From NCBI GenBank assembly GCA_019914995.1, contig CM034140.1, positions 5,952,001 to 6,016,000 on the forward strand: DNA of 64,000 bases. Direction: 5' to 3'. The stretch comes from Acanthochlamys bracteata. Lineage: Eukaryota > Streptophyta > Magnoliopsida > Pandanales > Velloziaceae. Positions 25,765 through 39,625 of this stretch are shown one piece after another. Position 1 is the stretch's first letter. Each line of letters begins with the position of its first letter. The notes beneath the pieces were generated by a model that was not told the origin of the DNA, made no database searches, and saw nothing but the letters and a program-made list of their open reading frames with translations. A program made the position numbers and the translations under genes.

Positions 25765-26787
25765 TTTTTAATCAAAATATCAGATGGAGACTAATTTATT
25801 ATCTGATCGAGCTAAAATTTTATTATAGAGATTTGAAATCATAATGTTTCATATTTAAAACTAGAAATTAATTTTGAAGCATTCTAATTAGGAGGTACCC
25901 CTAAGGATGGGGAGTGCTTCTATCTTCGCGCTTCGTGTGTTTCAATTTTGTGTCAATTTGATTAAGAGTTCCGATAAAGATCGATTGAATTTTAGTTGAA
26001 CCAAAATTTTGGTCAAACATATTCCCAATTTATGTTTCTTAATATCCAACATTAGAAATTAAATGTGAAAATTCAGCTGGCCACTTTTGGCCGACATATA
26101 CATATATGTGCCTATAAAGATAACATATGTCTATATATAGAGAGTAAAACATACGCACATGATGGGCAAAAATGGGCAGCAAAATCTTCAAATCCAATCT
26201 TCACTGCTAGAAATGAAGATTCATAAGTAAAGCGCATATTGATAAAATTTTATAAACTCCATTTCTTAAGCACTCCTAACGCCCCCTACTAATAATACTA
26301 ACAGTTCACAACTACTAGTTTAACTAGAAGAACTACTAAATTGTGTGTACAAATCAAAAGTACATATACATATTACATAAATCATGCAGCCGGTGATTTG
26401 AACGACAAATTTTAAATCAGATTGTGTTATTATACATCTGAAAATTTTGAGACAAAACATGAAATTACTCATATATGAAAGAATCAATATGTTCCAAATA
26501 CCTTGATAGATTTTCTGTCATCAGCAATGCCAATTAGCACTGGTTCTCTCCTTAACAAAAGAACTAACCAATATTGAGTGTCCAAAGTTCGTCAGATACC
26601 TAACCCCTCCGCATTGCTCTCAGCTTCACAAGGTTAGGGCTATATCTATCAGTTGCTAACACTAACTTCAAGTGAAGTCAGCTTGTCTGAATGATGCACT
26701 GTTTTCTATTTTAAACTTCTTAAACATAATTCGTACCCTCATTGGCATGAAACAGACCATAACCATCCCTTCTGATGGTCATATGAC

Positions 26788-29700
26788 CTACAACATATGC
26801 CATTCTTGGCGAGGATGCTTCTTCCACCTTCTTAATAAAAGGATACATCCAGCTGAAACAAATAGCCCAAGAGCAGATAACGTCATAATTGAAGAATTCC
26901 CAATGCTTCGATAATAGCCACCCTGTAAATAGCAGTAATATGATTGTAAAAGTGCTACATCATAGACGCTAGAATAGACGTCAAGCCAGAGGATTCTACG
27001 TACTTGAATTAGAACCCATAGAAGAACAGCATTACCAGGAGCCATAAAGAAGCTTATAATGCCCCCACGTAGCTCATTTGGTATATATCTGCTCAGAGAG
27101 CAGAGACATGGTCAAAATGTAGCCTCAGCAGCAAAAGCAACATGCCAACTAGAAATTAAGGATAGCTTACACTGTTCTTAACCTAGCAAGTGAAGGTGTG
27201 ATAAACCCGGCACAGATATGGAAGATGCAGAAAAGAATTACTAACACTCGTATCTCCTGCAAAAGGTGAAAATCATGAAACTCCAGTTTCTAAGTGAGCA
27301 GAGAAAAATGGCAAATCAAAGCTTGCGCTAGTTAGAATTACTACCTGATAGTCATAAGCTATGACCAGAATAGAGATGGCTGCAACAACATAAGCACTGA
27401 TCAAACAGTCCTCATTTCGGAAAAGTGAAGACATGCTCACAGACCAAGGAAATATAGTGCTTCCTATCATTCTTGCCCCAAGAAAACACGGGTATATAAG
27501 TGACAAATTCACCTCCCTTCCATCTGCCTGAACAAAGAAAAAGAGTAGTCCAGCTAATAAAAGTTTACACATGCATAGAACTTCAGCTAAAAACAAAAAA
27601 CTTGAAGGACAAAAATTGTAAGATTATGAATATTGATTTTCAGAAAAATCCAGTATCAACAAAAAGGACATATGCCTTTTTTCTGGGAGAACATGGCAAT
27701 GCCATCAATATAAAATAAAAGCTCCTTTTTCCCGAGATGGGGTCTGAGAAGACGTACAAGCATTGAAGGATAAGTATATAAATTTTCTTTAATTAAAATT
27801 GGCAAAAGGTAATCTGACTATTTGGTTGAACCTGTTGAAGTAAATTGTATGTACTTCTTATAGTTTCTGTGTCAGTGATGCACAGGAAATACCAAAGACC
27901 TCAGGCTTGCTATCACATACACTATAAACAACTGCTGATCCAATGCTACAATTTGCATTCCCTTTGTCAACTACTGGAGCTATGAGAATTTTGGTAAATA
28001 TACTTGGAAGTTTATAACCATTTCTCTTCTAAAATAAAGCTAAATGATCACAAAAGCGCTCCTTCGAGGCAATACAGCTTCTTTTCATAATGTATTTCTT
28101 ACAAGCAAAATAGTATAAAGTTGTACATGCATCAAGGACCATAAGTGAAAGAAACGCCAAGAAGTTGAAAAGTTTTATTCACAGCAATATTCCATAAGAT
28201 TTCCAGAGATACTCTTAATGCTAAAGCTAGGCATTTCCCCAAAATAGTATAGTGTCATTTCACAATCTAGTAACATCTCTAATAGGCATGCTTCATGATA
28301 ACACATTGAGATTCAAAGTTCGCTTCCCCTGCATTCCACTAATGCCAAAGTTAAAAAGTATATAGCCAATTTCATATATGATTGATATCTTTAGTGCTTC
28401 AGAGTGAACACTAAGAATGGTATGTATCTTTACTTGTTAGATTTCTACATACCAAAATAGAAATCAGTTAGAGAAAAGCGCAAAGTCAGCAACCCATTCC
28501 AGAACTTCATGTGTATCCTCATAACTTATTCATGCTCAGTTTAGAAGATACTCTTACACTATCTCAACTAGCCTCAATTTTCTTCTGTGATGCTCCTTAT
28601 CAGCTTGGGGAATTTTTGCGAATTACACATCCAGAAGACACCATAACATTTCATTAGACTATGGGTTGGTATTTACAGCCTATTGCAAGAATATGGTCTT
28701 TGTTAACGTTCAAAGAATTTGAGATAAGAAAGGAGTAGGTATCAGATAATTGAGACGACAAGGTACTGTCTTCAGAAGTGTACTATTTCCTAAAGCTAAA
28801 AGGCAGTAGCTTAAAATATAAGTCTCTGAGAAGTTGCTTGGACTTCAAAATCTCAGGATTGTCATCTCTAGGTTTGCTTCTGATTACTAGAAGGAGGCTA
28901 CGGGAAAATGCCTTGCTCATTAGTAGTTATGTAATGGAAAAAATAGTTGGCATGGGTTATAAGAGAATGGAGCTTTGAAACAAGGGATTGAAGTAATTAC
29001 AATTAGTACCAAGTATATTGTTAATCAATTTTAATAAGTAAAGTATGTATACGATACACATTTAATCCATTAACGTATACATATAAAATATCTAAACTTA
29101 CTATAAAATACATAAATTTAGTGCGGTACTCACACTCCACTCAACACTTATGGTTCCTAAACCTTAACTACTTTTGCATGATTATAGGGTAATTAATACA
29201 ATTAATGGGGTGCAACTCGCCAATACCTAAATGGCATGCTTCTTTGATGAATAGGAACTAAGAGTTAGTTCCTGGAAGAACTAGAGTTATTCATCTTACC
29301 TGCCAAATTAGAAACCAAGCTATTGTACTCCTTGACTTCATGCCTACTCAGCTAGAGGGGAAAACTTTCTCCTTCTAAGAAAAATTACCCAATCTAAATC
29401 TCCCATCTGGTACAAGTCAAAATATCATATCCTAGAAATTTCAAGGAATAAATATTACTACATAATCAATTATATATTGAATCACACATAAATTGAATCT
29501 GAACCAACTTAATTGATAACCTGCAGTCTATGGAATTATGACATGGCATCTTTAGCATTTTGGTATGGAGAAGTAAATATTGTATTAGCCATACCACTAT
29601 AGTTGGTGCCCAAAGAATCCAGCAGCTTGATACAGAGAAATCAATGCCTGCTTGCGCAAAAGCTAGCAAATATACCCTTTTATCTGCCAAATTTAATTCA

Positions 29701-32700
29701 TTATCAAAAGAAGCAATTGTATGGTAAAACAGGCAGCGACGTTACTTTTTAATTAACACAGCAGCAGACTGTTTATTTATTTACCTAAGTCTTCTACATG
29801 CTTCAAAATTGCACCTCCCTAAATATGTTGGTATCACTATTGATATGAATTTCAAAGAGTAAATAACAGAGAATGGAATATAAATCTAGCTCTGTCCTAC
29901 TTTTTGTATCACTTGGCTGACTACCGTATCAAGGGGTTCACTTTATTATATAGATAAAGATTCATAATCAGTTTAATTGTCACTTGTAAGTGCTTAGATC
30001 ATTCAAACAACTTCCTTCAACAGAAACATAGATTAGTTCAAAGAAAGGCGACTTTCTTCATAGTCGTGCACTATATTAATTTGCTTTCGCCGCAAAAAGA
30101 AACAATGTTGAAGAGCTTAAGCAAAATCCCAGATGAAAGCATCTTGTGCTAAATATGTATCTGTAGAAGAAGAATAGAATTTTTATCCAGGATAGCTGAG
30201 ACAAGAAAATGTCATTCTCTTTCCTTAAGATAAGGTCACATCATCTGCAAGAATTTAGAGATGATAAAGGATAATGATGATAACCTATAATAAGGATGGC
30301 TCCTTTTGAGAGTAGAAGCGGAATCAAATCAAAGAAAACCTCTTTACAGGCTGTCTTGGTAAAATTGGTGTATGCATTAAACATAATTCTCAGACCAGAT
30401 CCTCTAAACAGCATGACTTAGCATCTTGGAGAGCAATGACTACAATAAGCATATTCCAAGTGTATGTGACTGATAAGCTCTTCAAGACAAAACATAGTTG
30501 AAAACCTTTCTTGCTAGGATGCTGAAACATGCTCATGGCCAAAAAGTTTGGCTGAAGATTTTAGCATCATGAGGTTCACTGTGACTCAGACTTGTCGACG
30601 GCCCAAATCCTACAACATGTCTCAAAGCAATCTCTAGGAAAGACAATTTTTAAGAAAGCTCTACCCATTTTGAATGTGTCAGCATTCTTAGGGACTACTA
30701 ATGCCAGAGATAAGTCAGATATCCCCAAAAAATGATCTTCCCCATTGCACAAGAATTCCATGATTACCTACACTTAATGAAGAGAATAAAAAAAGCAAAT
30801 GGAAATCTGATGAAAGGTTCACATCTTATGGGTTAAAACATCATTAGCACAAGCATCTCCTTTAAATTGTTTACATTATTAGGTCCTCGTTAGTTACTTA
30901 GTTTAGTATCACGGTCCCAATTTATGGTATAAGATAATAAACTGCAAAGTTCAGTTGACCGTCAAAAAACAATGAAACGTAACCTCACTGGAAACAGCAC
31001 TTAAATAGAACTTCAGTCGTAATAATTACCATTTCGTAGAAGTCCTATGAAGGACCTCGCATAATTCCCGACAGTGCATTTGTCCCGGCTACTATTTGAC
31101 TCTCTCCTGATACAGAGAAAGCATACAATTGCAAAAAAAGCAGCAATAGCAGAAGGAGGGAGTAATCCTTTCCCAAGATCTTTAAATGATGTATTCGCAA
31201 TTGCTTGGCTTCCTATAAGTGATGCAGCTCCGAGGAATGTCATCAACCAAAATGTCTCATCAAGCAAATCCTGCTTATACCCTTGCTGCAAGAAAAAGAG
31301 GTATGAGTGCATACAGAAATCTATAAGGACCTTGAAAGGGAACAAATCATCTCATAGTAGCACAAACCCTTTCATGTTCTATTACCACCCATGTCTCAAA
31401 AGAATATGAGAACACGGAAGATGCAAGTTCCAGGCATACACTGATCACCCACACACTTGGTTGCTTGCTTGCACTCTTAAGCGCAGCCACAAAAAGATGA
31501 AGAGTGGAAAACAGCAGACAAGATTTTCTTGGCCCCCTATAAATGTAAATCATGAATGAAAAATTTAACATTTTAATGTCTAAACATGCATTGCTTTTAT
31601 TTAGAATAATAAAAGTATCATGAAGAAGAGTATGATGATTGGAATCGCTCGGAACAATGGAGAATAGTATAATAGGTAATTTGAGTTAGAAGATTATGCG
31701 TTTGGGATTGCTTATGAAATGGAGCTTTTCTAAAATGAGAGATATTTTTGTCCTTTTTGAAAAATAAGCTCTATTTTTTTTACTTCTAAAAAAATAATAA
31801 AAATATGCAATAAAAAGATCTCATTACGTAAAATTTTTCTACACTATCTAAATTTTTAAATAAATTTTCTAAATACTTATAAAATATATATTGAAAAACG
31901 TGAAATGGAGAAAAGTTGAAAAGCAGCGTTTGGTATGCACTACCAAACGCACTCTAATTTTGTAAGAATCAGCAGTTGTAGGATGACTTGAATTTATATA
32001 GTATAGACAAAAAGAATTGTGTACCTTTATCCATATGACAGTCAATTTTTCAGTAGTCCTCTTACCTTTAGAACAAGTTCCTATCTCGTATATGTTAAAA
32101 ACCTACAGCCACTTCCAACTCCACAAGGACACTCAGTGTTAAGCTTAACCTCACAACTCAAACTCATGCATCTCTTTGCTTTAGTATATTCAGTTCATTA
32201 CTCGCATTCTTCCCCTTGCCCTCCATTTTATCTTGCCACAAAATAAAGCAGATCTTTTTTAAGTAAGAAAAAATAATCCCTATAAAAACAAATAAAAAAA
32301 TCTCCCTATCAAAACTAAACCTAACAACTAGTTATTCTCACTTCTATAACAACTGATGGTTGAGCTTACTTGACTTCCTGTTACTGCATTTTCATGCCCA
32401 GATTCTTTATTCTCAATGTTACTTGACTAAAACCATGAAGGTTTGCTATTGCACTTTTGCAACGGTTCTCGAATAAATTCTTGCAATACGACAAACTTCA
32501 TAAACTTTCCTCTATCATGACATTAAATGGTTAAGTATATGCACAGCAATATGAAATAGGAGACCTCCCCTACACGTGACCTGCATCACACCCAAAAATC
32601 TAACATTCCAATTATCTCGGTAACCACATAGCCTGTTCAACTGCTAAAAATTCAATGTCCGTTCATATTATTCTTTTCATTAACTGGCGAAATATGTTCT

Positions 32701-34167
32701 TGCTATGAACTGCATGTATTAAATTCCTATTAAATTAAACATATATAATTGTTGCAATTGGTACACCATTTGCAAATAAAGCAAACTGACAGAAACATTG
32801 ACACTGCAACACTATCAAATGAGACAACCGTTTCTTAGTGCACATTGATTACGTTATCGTCCAGGTAAAAAAATAGTAACCAAAAAGACCCAAACCTTAA
32901 AAAAAATCCTCAAGAACTCAGGAAGAAATGAAGAAGCAAATTCATGGCCCAACATGAAGTAACAACAAGCAATTAAGCTATGCAAAAGAAAAGAGTTTAC
33001 AGGATATCACAAATGAAGCCCAAGAAGGTTCCAGCAAGAAGTGCGGCCACAGATCCAGCCGAGAGGCTTAGCACAATTTGCTCCCTGCTAAGTCCATATT
33101 GTGTGTATTGGTACTCACCAAGCACTGATTCCAGCCCCTTTATTACTGTGACATAGCAAGAGAGTGCAAACATCCAATCAAACACCAACACTAGGGGCAC
33201 AATCTCAACTTCTCAACTATTAGACCAATAGCGAACTAAAGCTCGTAAACTAGGGCATCTAACTTGAGTAATAATCAAAGGAGAGCTTGCACCATACAAG
33301 CAATATGTATATATTTATATGTCTATGTCTACATATATACATATACATGCATATATGCATACATATATATGTTAGATTACAAATTGCCTAAGTAAGGAAA
33401 ATTTTCCAAATGAAACTGTTTTAGTTGACCTACACTATTTCAATTGCTCAGAAACCAAACTGCACTAATGTGTATCATGTTATAATCATCCACTGGAGAA
33501 GCTATAAAAGGGACAGTGTAGAGAGCATTGGGGACAAATGGACAAAAGAGAGCATCAGAGAACCAACAGATGCCCTGATAACAGATTCCCTTTGGCTATA
33601 ACCCCAAACAAGCAAAAATCAAACCCCAACGGGTAAAACATAATTATTAGCTACTAGTGAAGAAATTCCCAATATGCTGCATTTCAAGTTGTTGCAGGCA
33701 AAGCAAAAGAGTGGTGGAATACTATATCCAACAAAAAGTATAAACAAGCATCAACCAATACAAACTACAACATCCAGCGTCACCAATCTACTAAGCATAA
33801 AGTATAAAACAAACACCGCAAGATAGGTTCATCACTCGTTACTTGCAAATCTAATGCCACAAGCAAAAAACTAAGGAATAAATTAAAAAACAACGTTCTA
33901 ACACACAACAGACAAAGTGAAGAAGGAATTTACCGCACACTGACCTGAAGCTATTGAGTATATAGTCAAAAACCTCCGCTGGAATTGGAGAAATTGCGTC
34001 GTATGTACACCACCGCCGAGATCGAGCGGTACAGCGGCAGCAACAGTTGCGCCGCCTTGGCGAGAGAAGTGAGGAAGAAGAATGATGGATACGAAGCAAG
34101 CGAGGGAGATGAATACATAAGCGAGAGGGCTTGGTTCCCAAACCTCTCTCTCGATCACAACCGTCAT
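26788..34167 (-). CDS. MFS transporter, MFSD5 / molybdate-anion transporter-like
   Basis: Nine exons join in phase: 33945-34167, 33001-33145, 31368-31536, 31030-31285, 29595-29683, 27345-27527, 27171-27256, 27004-27088 and 26788-26922, giving 456 residues, normal for the family. The start is ATG 34167 (MTVVIEREVWEPSPL). Segments rich in hydrophobic residues fit about 11-12 membrane helices. The MFS loop motif appears as GFICDILGPRK at the exon 2-3 junction, followed by FSYSFETWVVIEHER, close to the ESWLVAEH motif of the MFSD5 family. Near the C-terminus are ARLRTVYIPNELRGGIISFF and FMAPGNAVLLWVLIQ, equivalent to the conserved MRSQYIPxExR region. MFSD5-type proteins (Chlamydomonas MOT2) have been linked to molybdate uptake; for the plant homologues the substrate is unproven. 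The N-terminus differs from the best-known plant members, so this may be a divergent paralogue. Introns are up to about 2 kb and carry one MITE (31696-31952). Confidence 0.88.
31696..31952 (-). repeat. AT-rich MITE, GTTTGG-end family, copy 6 (intronic)
   Basis: It lies in intron 2 of the MFS transporter gene (between exons at 33001 and 31536). Ends are TGCGTTTGGGATTGC and TACCAAACGCA; the core appears in reverse orientation relative to copies 1-5. Confidence 0.65.
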
Positions 34168-34257
34168 GGCCAATTCCTTAACCAGACAGCTAGAAAATTT
34201 TCTGTTTCGGAAACTGAAGAAAACTTGTTGGTGTTTGCAGACTCGCAGCATCAGTGA

Positions 34258-36223
34258 AATTATTTACGATCATACCCCTAGAAGATATATTTTTGCAATT
34301 TAGATCCAGTGTTAGTTATATTATCAAGAAGAGGACCTCGTGTTAATTAATTAACTTATTTCTAAGGTTTTGGTCCGCCCGTATCGCGGGTCGTGGCAGG
34401 AAACGCAGCAGCGTGAGGGGAGAAGATGATCACGCGGAGGAGAGGGAAGAGTCCGCAGCCGTGTGGAGGAGGTGAAGCGTGGGTGTGGGAGCATCGCCTC
34501 TGCGGGAGATACGAAGAAAGAAATGAAACTGAAAAGGAAAAGAAGGGAAAGGAAACACAAGGGTTTATTTACGTAGATTTCAAACTTACTTTTTTTTAAA
34601 TTCACTTTTAAGTTTTAACTTTCAATTCATTTTTAAAAAATAAATACATTATTTAACTATATTATTTTGACAAAAATTTATTTTTAAAATTCAAATTTTA
34701 AATTACAAATTTTACTTGTACTAAAAATTTCACTTTTATACTTTTAATACAAAATAAATATAAAAATTTATTTTTTACGAACTAATTTTTTATTTCAAAC
34801 TTATTTTATAAACTTATTTTAAAAATGTGAATTTAATACCAAGATATTTATGCAAAAAAAAGGCAAAAAAGTTTAGGGCAAGGCGTTGGACCTACATACC
34901 AATGTCTAATTTGAGGCAGAGTTAATTACCACTGCATAGCTGTTAAACAAAGATTTGTCTTGAACCCATATGGTCTCCCTAACTAATGCCGGAACGAAGC
35001 ATCTAGATCAACTGTTCTGTTGTCTCCTGGTACTTGCAGATTTTCGATACACCATCAATCAATTGCAACAAAATTAATAAACAGTATTAGGCATTCAAAT
35101 TGGAATTCAAGCAAAACAAAAATAACCGTTATCTGATTTATAATACTCTGTAAAACGAAGACATCCATCAGTATTTCAGTATACAAAAAGGAGAGCAACA
35201 GTACTAGGAAGGAAGCGGTGGGGTTTCTTCACTCTTGGCCTTCGATACACTTTTGATAGCAGCCTGGTTAGTAGAAATGCTATAAACTAACTTTAAGAAG
35301 CGTTATTTGTAAATCAAAATTTCAAAATTTTATTATATTTACTCTCTCCTATGTGGGTCCCAAATTCATTCATTTTAGATGTTTCAGTTGTCACTCCGAA
35401 TTGTATTTCTACTTTCATACCGAACTCTATTTTTATAAAAATTTTATTTCAAACTTTACGTGTTTTAATTATAATTTCAAACTCCCACTTCTCATTTACT
35501 TCATCTTCACAAAACTAACTTCTACTATACTCATTTTAATATGATTGAAACATACCCTTAAAAAAACACATTCTTTTCAACCCCAAACGATCCCTTCACC
35601 TTCATAGGCTCTAGCTAGCTAGTATGTCTTATATGAGTTTTATTTGTTTCCATGGTTTACTTATTAGGGATTTTATTTCTGTTTGGCAATTGGCTTGATG
35701 ATTCTTGACTTTGTTTGAGTGTAGAGAGTGCGGGCTTTATTTAGGAATTTTGTCCTGTGATTTGATTCTATTAGAGGAGTCGATGTGCTTCCTTTTACTT
35801 TTCTCATAAGAAAAATGTTGAACTTGCTCCTTGTAACGAATAGTACATGTTTTACTAAACAATTGAGCATTTTGTTGCTTGTTTTCTCCATCATACATTA
35901 TAATTTCTCATTCATTTTCAATTGGATAGGAATACAGTACTCTTGTAATTCCTATAAAAAGATCGATACATTTATCACTTGAAATGTATTAACACCAAAT
36001 GCAAACATAGGGGATAACAAACGTTCATTAACTGTACGATCTAATGTTGCCCAAAAGCACAACATCCTCATCGTCCATTCTCTCAATTATTATAGCGTGG
36101 ATCTATAGCAAAATAAAATGGATAAAGGAAAGGATTACCAATCGCTAAAGCATGTCTTGACACCCTCTTGATAAGGTCATAACTATCTTATTCCACTTCT
36201 CATGAAGTGGTACTTCTCAGTCC
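34258..36223. other. Intergenic region upstream of the MFS gene
   Basis: It is mostly AT-rich with scattered short frames of no known family. The block 34400-34560 is GC-richer with no domain in any frame. I found nothing certain. Confidence 0.4.
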
Positions 36224-36265
36224 TTGAGTCCAAGTCCCAAGCCTTCTTCACGTACGCACGTAAAC

Positions 36266-36820
36266 AAACCAATGACGCGCACTAAGCAAACTAACTCAAA
36301 TCAACCAGCAGGAAGGCTTTTCGCAAGGTCCTCGCCACCAAGGTATACATATACACGACATCTTCCTAGTGCCGTAGTTAACTTGATCACGATGCAATCT
36401 TCAATGTTTTTTCATTTAAAGGCTTCTAGGAAGAGGTTGTATCGTGGAGGAATAAAGAAAACTCAAAGTTACAGCTGGCCCTATCGCACTCCGCTATGCT
36501 CAAATAATATTGTTAGCAGATTACTTCATGCATGTATTCTCAAGTACAACGTTTAGGCTGTCGGGAGATACCTAAGTAGTAGAAGAGCAGGGGGATCTAT
36601 TGATCAAAAGGTTATCATTCAAGTGCTTGGCAAGATAGATATATAGCATAGAACTTTGCAACTGATCTCAGATTTCACGATCATGCTGTACTCGTATTGC
36701 AAGAGATAGCAAAAACATACCTTGTAGGACTGATTGAGGTCATAACTTTTGTATCCTTTATGCTAGGCGTGCCACCATCATGTCCCAACTTGCTCGCTGC
36801 ATTCGTGGAGAGCAGCAATG
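36266..36820 (+). pseudogene. Histone H3 pseudogene retaining an intron (H3.3-like gene structure)
   Basis: The copy starts ATG at 36266 with MTRTKQT, then shifts frame to read KAFRKVLATK. A GT-AG intron (36343-36421, GTATAC...TTTAAAG) follows exactly after LATK, and the second exon resumes with ASRKRLYRGGIKKTQSYSWP, matching the [20 protein letters not shown] part of H3. Further on come REIPK, then QNFATDLRF-like, HAVLVLQEIAKTYLVGLIE, and finally YARRATIM, QLARCIRGE near 36815. Several frameshifts, a short insertion before REIPK and in-frame stops make it non-functional. Retention of the intron means it arose by DNA duplication, not retroposition. Intron-bearing H3 genes in plants are usually the replication-independent H3.3 type. 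Confidence 0.8.
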
Positions 36821-36829
36821 TAGCTCTTC

Positions 36830-37394
36830 TTCTCTACTCTATAATAAGTAGTACTAAATTTCCTTTTCTTGTGTTGTAATTGAACCCACTTCATGTTCCG
36901 TCTATTACTATTCTAATGTTTGTATTGCGTACAGATTACCTACTAATTAATATATTTTACCTAATTTTGTTTTTGCTCTAATTCCTGGAGTTTGTTGCAA
37001 ATGTTAGTTCTCTACATTGGGCCTTCTGGTATAGCCTCATTCTACTAAATTACAGCCTACTTATCGAAAATTATAAGGATTAAGTGAAATAAATTCTAGT
37101 ATCGAATTCCCAAAGTATGAATTTTTTTGCTTTATCTTCTCTGCTAACTAAAATTATTATCGAATATTACTGGAGACTGTTGGATAAGACTATAGACTTC
37201 TGTTTTACTAATTTGAAGAGAATGTTTGGGCTAACATTTGATAAGAAATGTAATTCAAAAATATTATTCACTTGTATGTTTTTTCTTAATGGAGAATATA
37301 CAATTTATATACTATACAGGTCTAGCTAAAGTAGAAGACTAATTCTAGGCAAATTTTAATTGAATTAGGAAACTAATTATAATTTCAACACTTT
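36830..37394. other. AT-rich spacer between H3 pseudogene and copia remnant
   Basis: No coding signal is visible. The 3' LTR of the copia element should lie here if it survives, but I could not recognise its ends. Confidence 0.35.
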
Positions 37395-38689
37395 TTGTCA
37401 AGTGGGGTGCATAGATGTTTCACATTCCAGATTTTCTAAAACTTTTGGAACATTGATTTGGTATTGCTTTGAGTGAGGATGTTAATTAAGTGATTTTCTG
37501 ATCGAATTTTAAACAACTCCACATTCTTTTTATACAACTTCTCATTAACAAAAAATTTATCTATCTGAACTTACTTTGTACGAATATATTGAACAGGATT
37601 ATAAGTTACATCATATGATGTTTTATTGTTATAGTATGGTTGAATTGCTATATGCAATTATGAGCTCTATCATATACTGCATTATTGTCACATTATAAAT
37701 GAACCCTAATCATGTATGAGAAAATTTAGTGATGATGTTGCATATATTTTAAATGCTAAACCTCTTAATTCAGCTTTTACACTTTAACGTGAATCGAACG
37801 TGCATTGATATTTTATTTTTTAGTTCTCTATATTAATAGATTATCACCCACAAAAATAAAATAATTTGAAATAAATTGCAAATCACCAATTGCTCCAAAC
37901 GTAGCCAACATCAATTTATGCATTTATATTTTGATAATGATCCTGTTTTGTGAAAGACAATTTTCTTTCCTCGAGTAGATTCAGATATCTCAAAATATAT
38001 ATCACTGTATCCACATGTTGCTTTTCAGAATTGTGCATAAATTAACTAATAATACTAAATGCTATCCAAGATCCATCCTTGTGAGCATTAGAAACATCAA
38101 TCGCCCTACTAGTATATGATATCTTTTTTATCAGTTAGCATTGGACTAGTCTGAATACACAGCTTCACACCTTCTTCAATTGGTGTACTAATTTATTAAC
38201 ATACTGACATATTAGTCTCCTATAATAAAAAGGCATACTTTTATTATGAATGAAAAATTTCTCAATTATATCGAAACACTTTGATCTGAAGAAAATGTTT
38301 CAAAGTACTAAGATCTTTCATTTCGACTTATTTACATAAATAATCCTACATTCTGTTCCTTTCTCAGGATCATTTCTTATAACTACCTTATCATCAACAT
38401 GTACTATACGAGACGATTTTGCCTTTTGTTTTTTTTAAAATAAATTGTGTCAAGAATTAGTTTGATGATAGCTAAAGGTTATTATAAACTTGCGAATCTT
38501 CCAAACCATACACAATGATTTTTTGACATGCAAGCATCCCAACTATGCCTTTCTAATGTCATGCACTATGGTGAGAGATTCATATAAACTTTTGCAGATA
38601 ATTCACAATAGAGAAAAATGTGGTTTTCATATAAAATTATTGCTATAGCCAATTCAAGTTTACATCCAAAGACAATAAGAGTTTGGAGA

Positions 38690-38945
38690 TAGTTTGGAGT
38701 TGATTAATATAAGGAGCTTTTTTTAATAATAGCTTATTTAAGACTTTTTTAAAAATGAGTATATCTTTTTCTTTTTTGTTAACTAAAACAACATTAAAAT
38801 TACACATATAAAGACTTTATGACATATAGTTCACCTTTAATTTCTAAAAGTTTTAAGAAAATATTTAAAATACTGTAGAAGATTTATTGAGAAACGAAAA
38901 GCTAAAATGAAATGGAAAAGCACCTAAATAAGCGAAGCAAAACAT
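38690..38945 (-). repeat. AT-rich MITE, GTTTGG-end family, copy 7, inside copia RT
   Basis: It starts with AGTTTGGAGTTG and ends with GAAAAGCACCTAAATAAGC, with the family core in reverse orientation. It splits the reverse transcriptase remnant between the EAFAP motif (about 38990) and the downstream catalytic region (about 38600), so it is younger than the copia element. Confidence 0.5.
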
Positions 38946-39214
38946 GCACTCAAATTGTGAATTGTGTTTAATTTAACTATTGGCCTGGTGCAAATGCCTC
39001 TACATAATCAACTCCTATATTTGAATGAATCTTTTGCCATAAATGTTGCTTTAAAGAGTTCAATTATACCATTTGTTTTATATGTCGTGTAACTCCACCG
39101 ACATCTAGCTAGTCCTTCTATGGTGAGGATCAACAAGTTTTCAAGTTTATTTTTTTATTTTTCAAAGACTTCCTTTTCTCAATCATAATTGCATTCTATC
39201 TTGGTTCGTTGAGA

Positions 39215-39625
39215 CTTCCGTACTCCTTCCTTAGGGTCATTTTTGGGCACTCTCTTTTTGATTTATTACCGGAATGATCTCCAAATCTAATTTGCACCAT
39301 TGGATATGAAGAATTATGAGTTAGAAACCTAGCCATAAAATTTTAGCTCAATCAGACCACGAATTCACGTCCATTCGGTCACTTGACTAAGATTACAGAA
39401 AATAAGAAAACTTAAAAATATATATGTTGTATCATTTCTGTCATTTTGATTAAAGTGACTAGATGGAGAGAATTCATGGTCCGGTTGATGAGATATTTTG
39501 TGAGTAGGTTTCTAAGTTATAGTTCTTCATATCTAACAGTGGAGATTAGACTTGAAGATCACTCCGACCATAAAACGGAGAGAGAGTGCCCGAAAGTGTC
39601 CCTAACGAGAGAATACCCCTATAGT
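39215..39625. repeat. Long foldback hairpin (arms about 180-190 bases)
   Basis: The left arm (about 39225-39405) and right arm (about 39440-39612) are imperfect reverse complements. Matched landmarks are GGGCACTCTCT with AGAGAGTGCCC, ATATGAAGAA with TTCTTCATAT, TTAGAAACCTA with TAGGTTTCTAA, and CATTCGGTCACT with AGTGACTAGATG. The loop is only about 35 bases. It shares sequence with the foldback element at 25349-25722. It sits between the integrase and reverse transcriptase parts of the copia remnant, so it inserted there later. Such non-autonomous foldback elements can feed small-RNA pathways if transcribed; that is inference. Confidence 0.7.

Larger units (their letters stand above)
24600..26787. 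other. Spacer between NDC80 and the MFS transporter gene
   Basis: The NDC80 promoter side (24421-24700) is GC-richer, then the region becomes AT-rich. It contains foldback-type repeats (25349-26110) and a TA microsatellite. A 74-codon minus frame at 25067-25291 has no domain. Confidence 0.4.

Noticed and set aside
36224-36556. 110-codon plus frame as a real gene
   Set aside because: Most of it is histone H3 homology read through an intron and across a frame shift.
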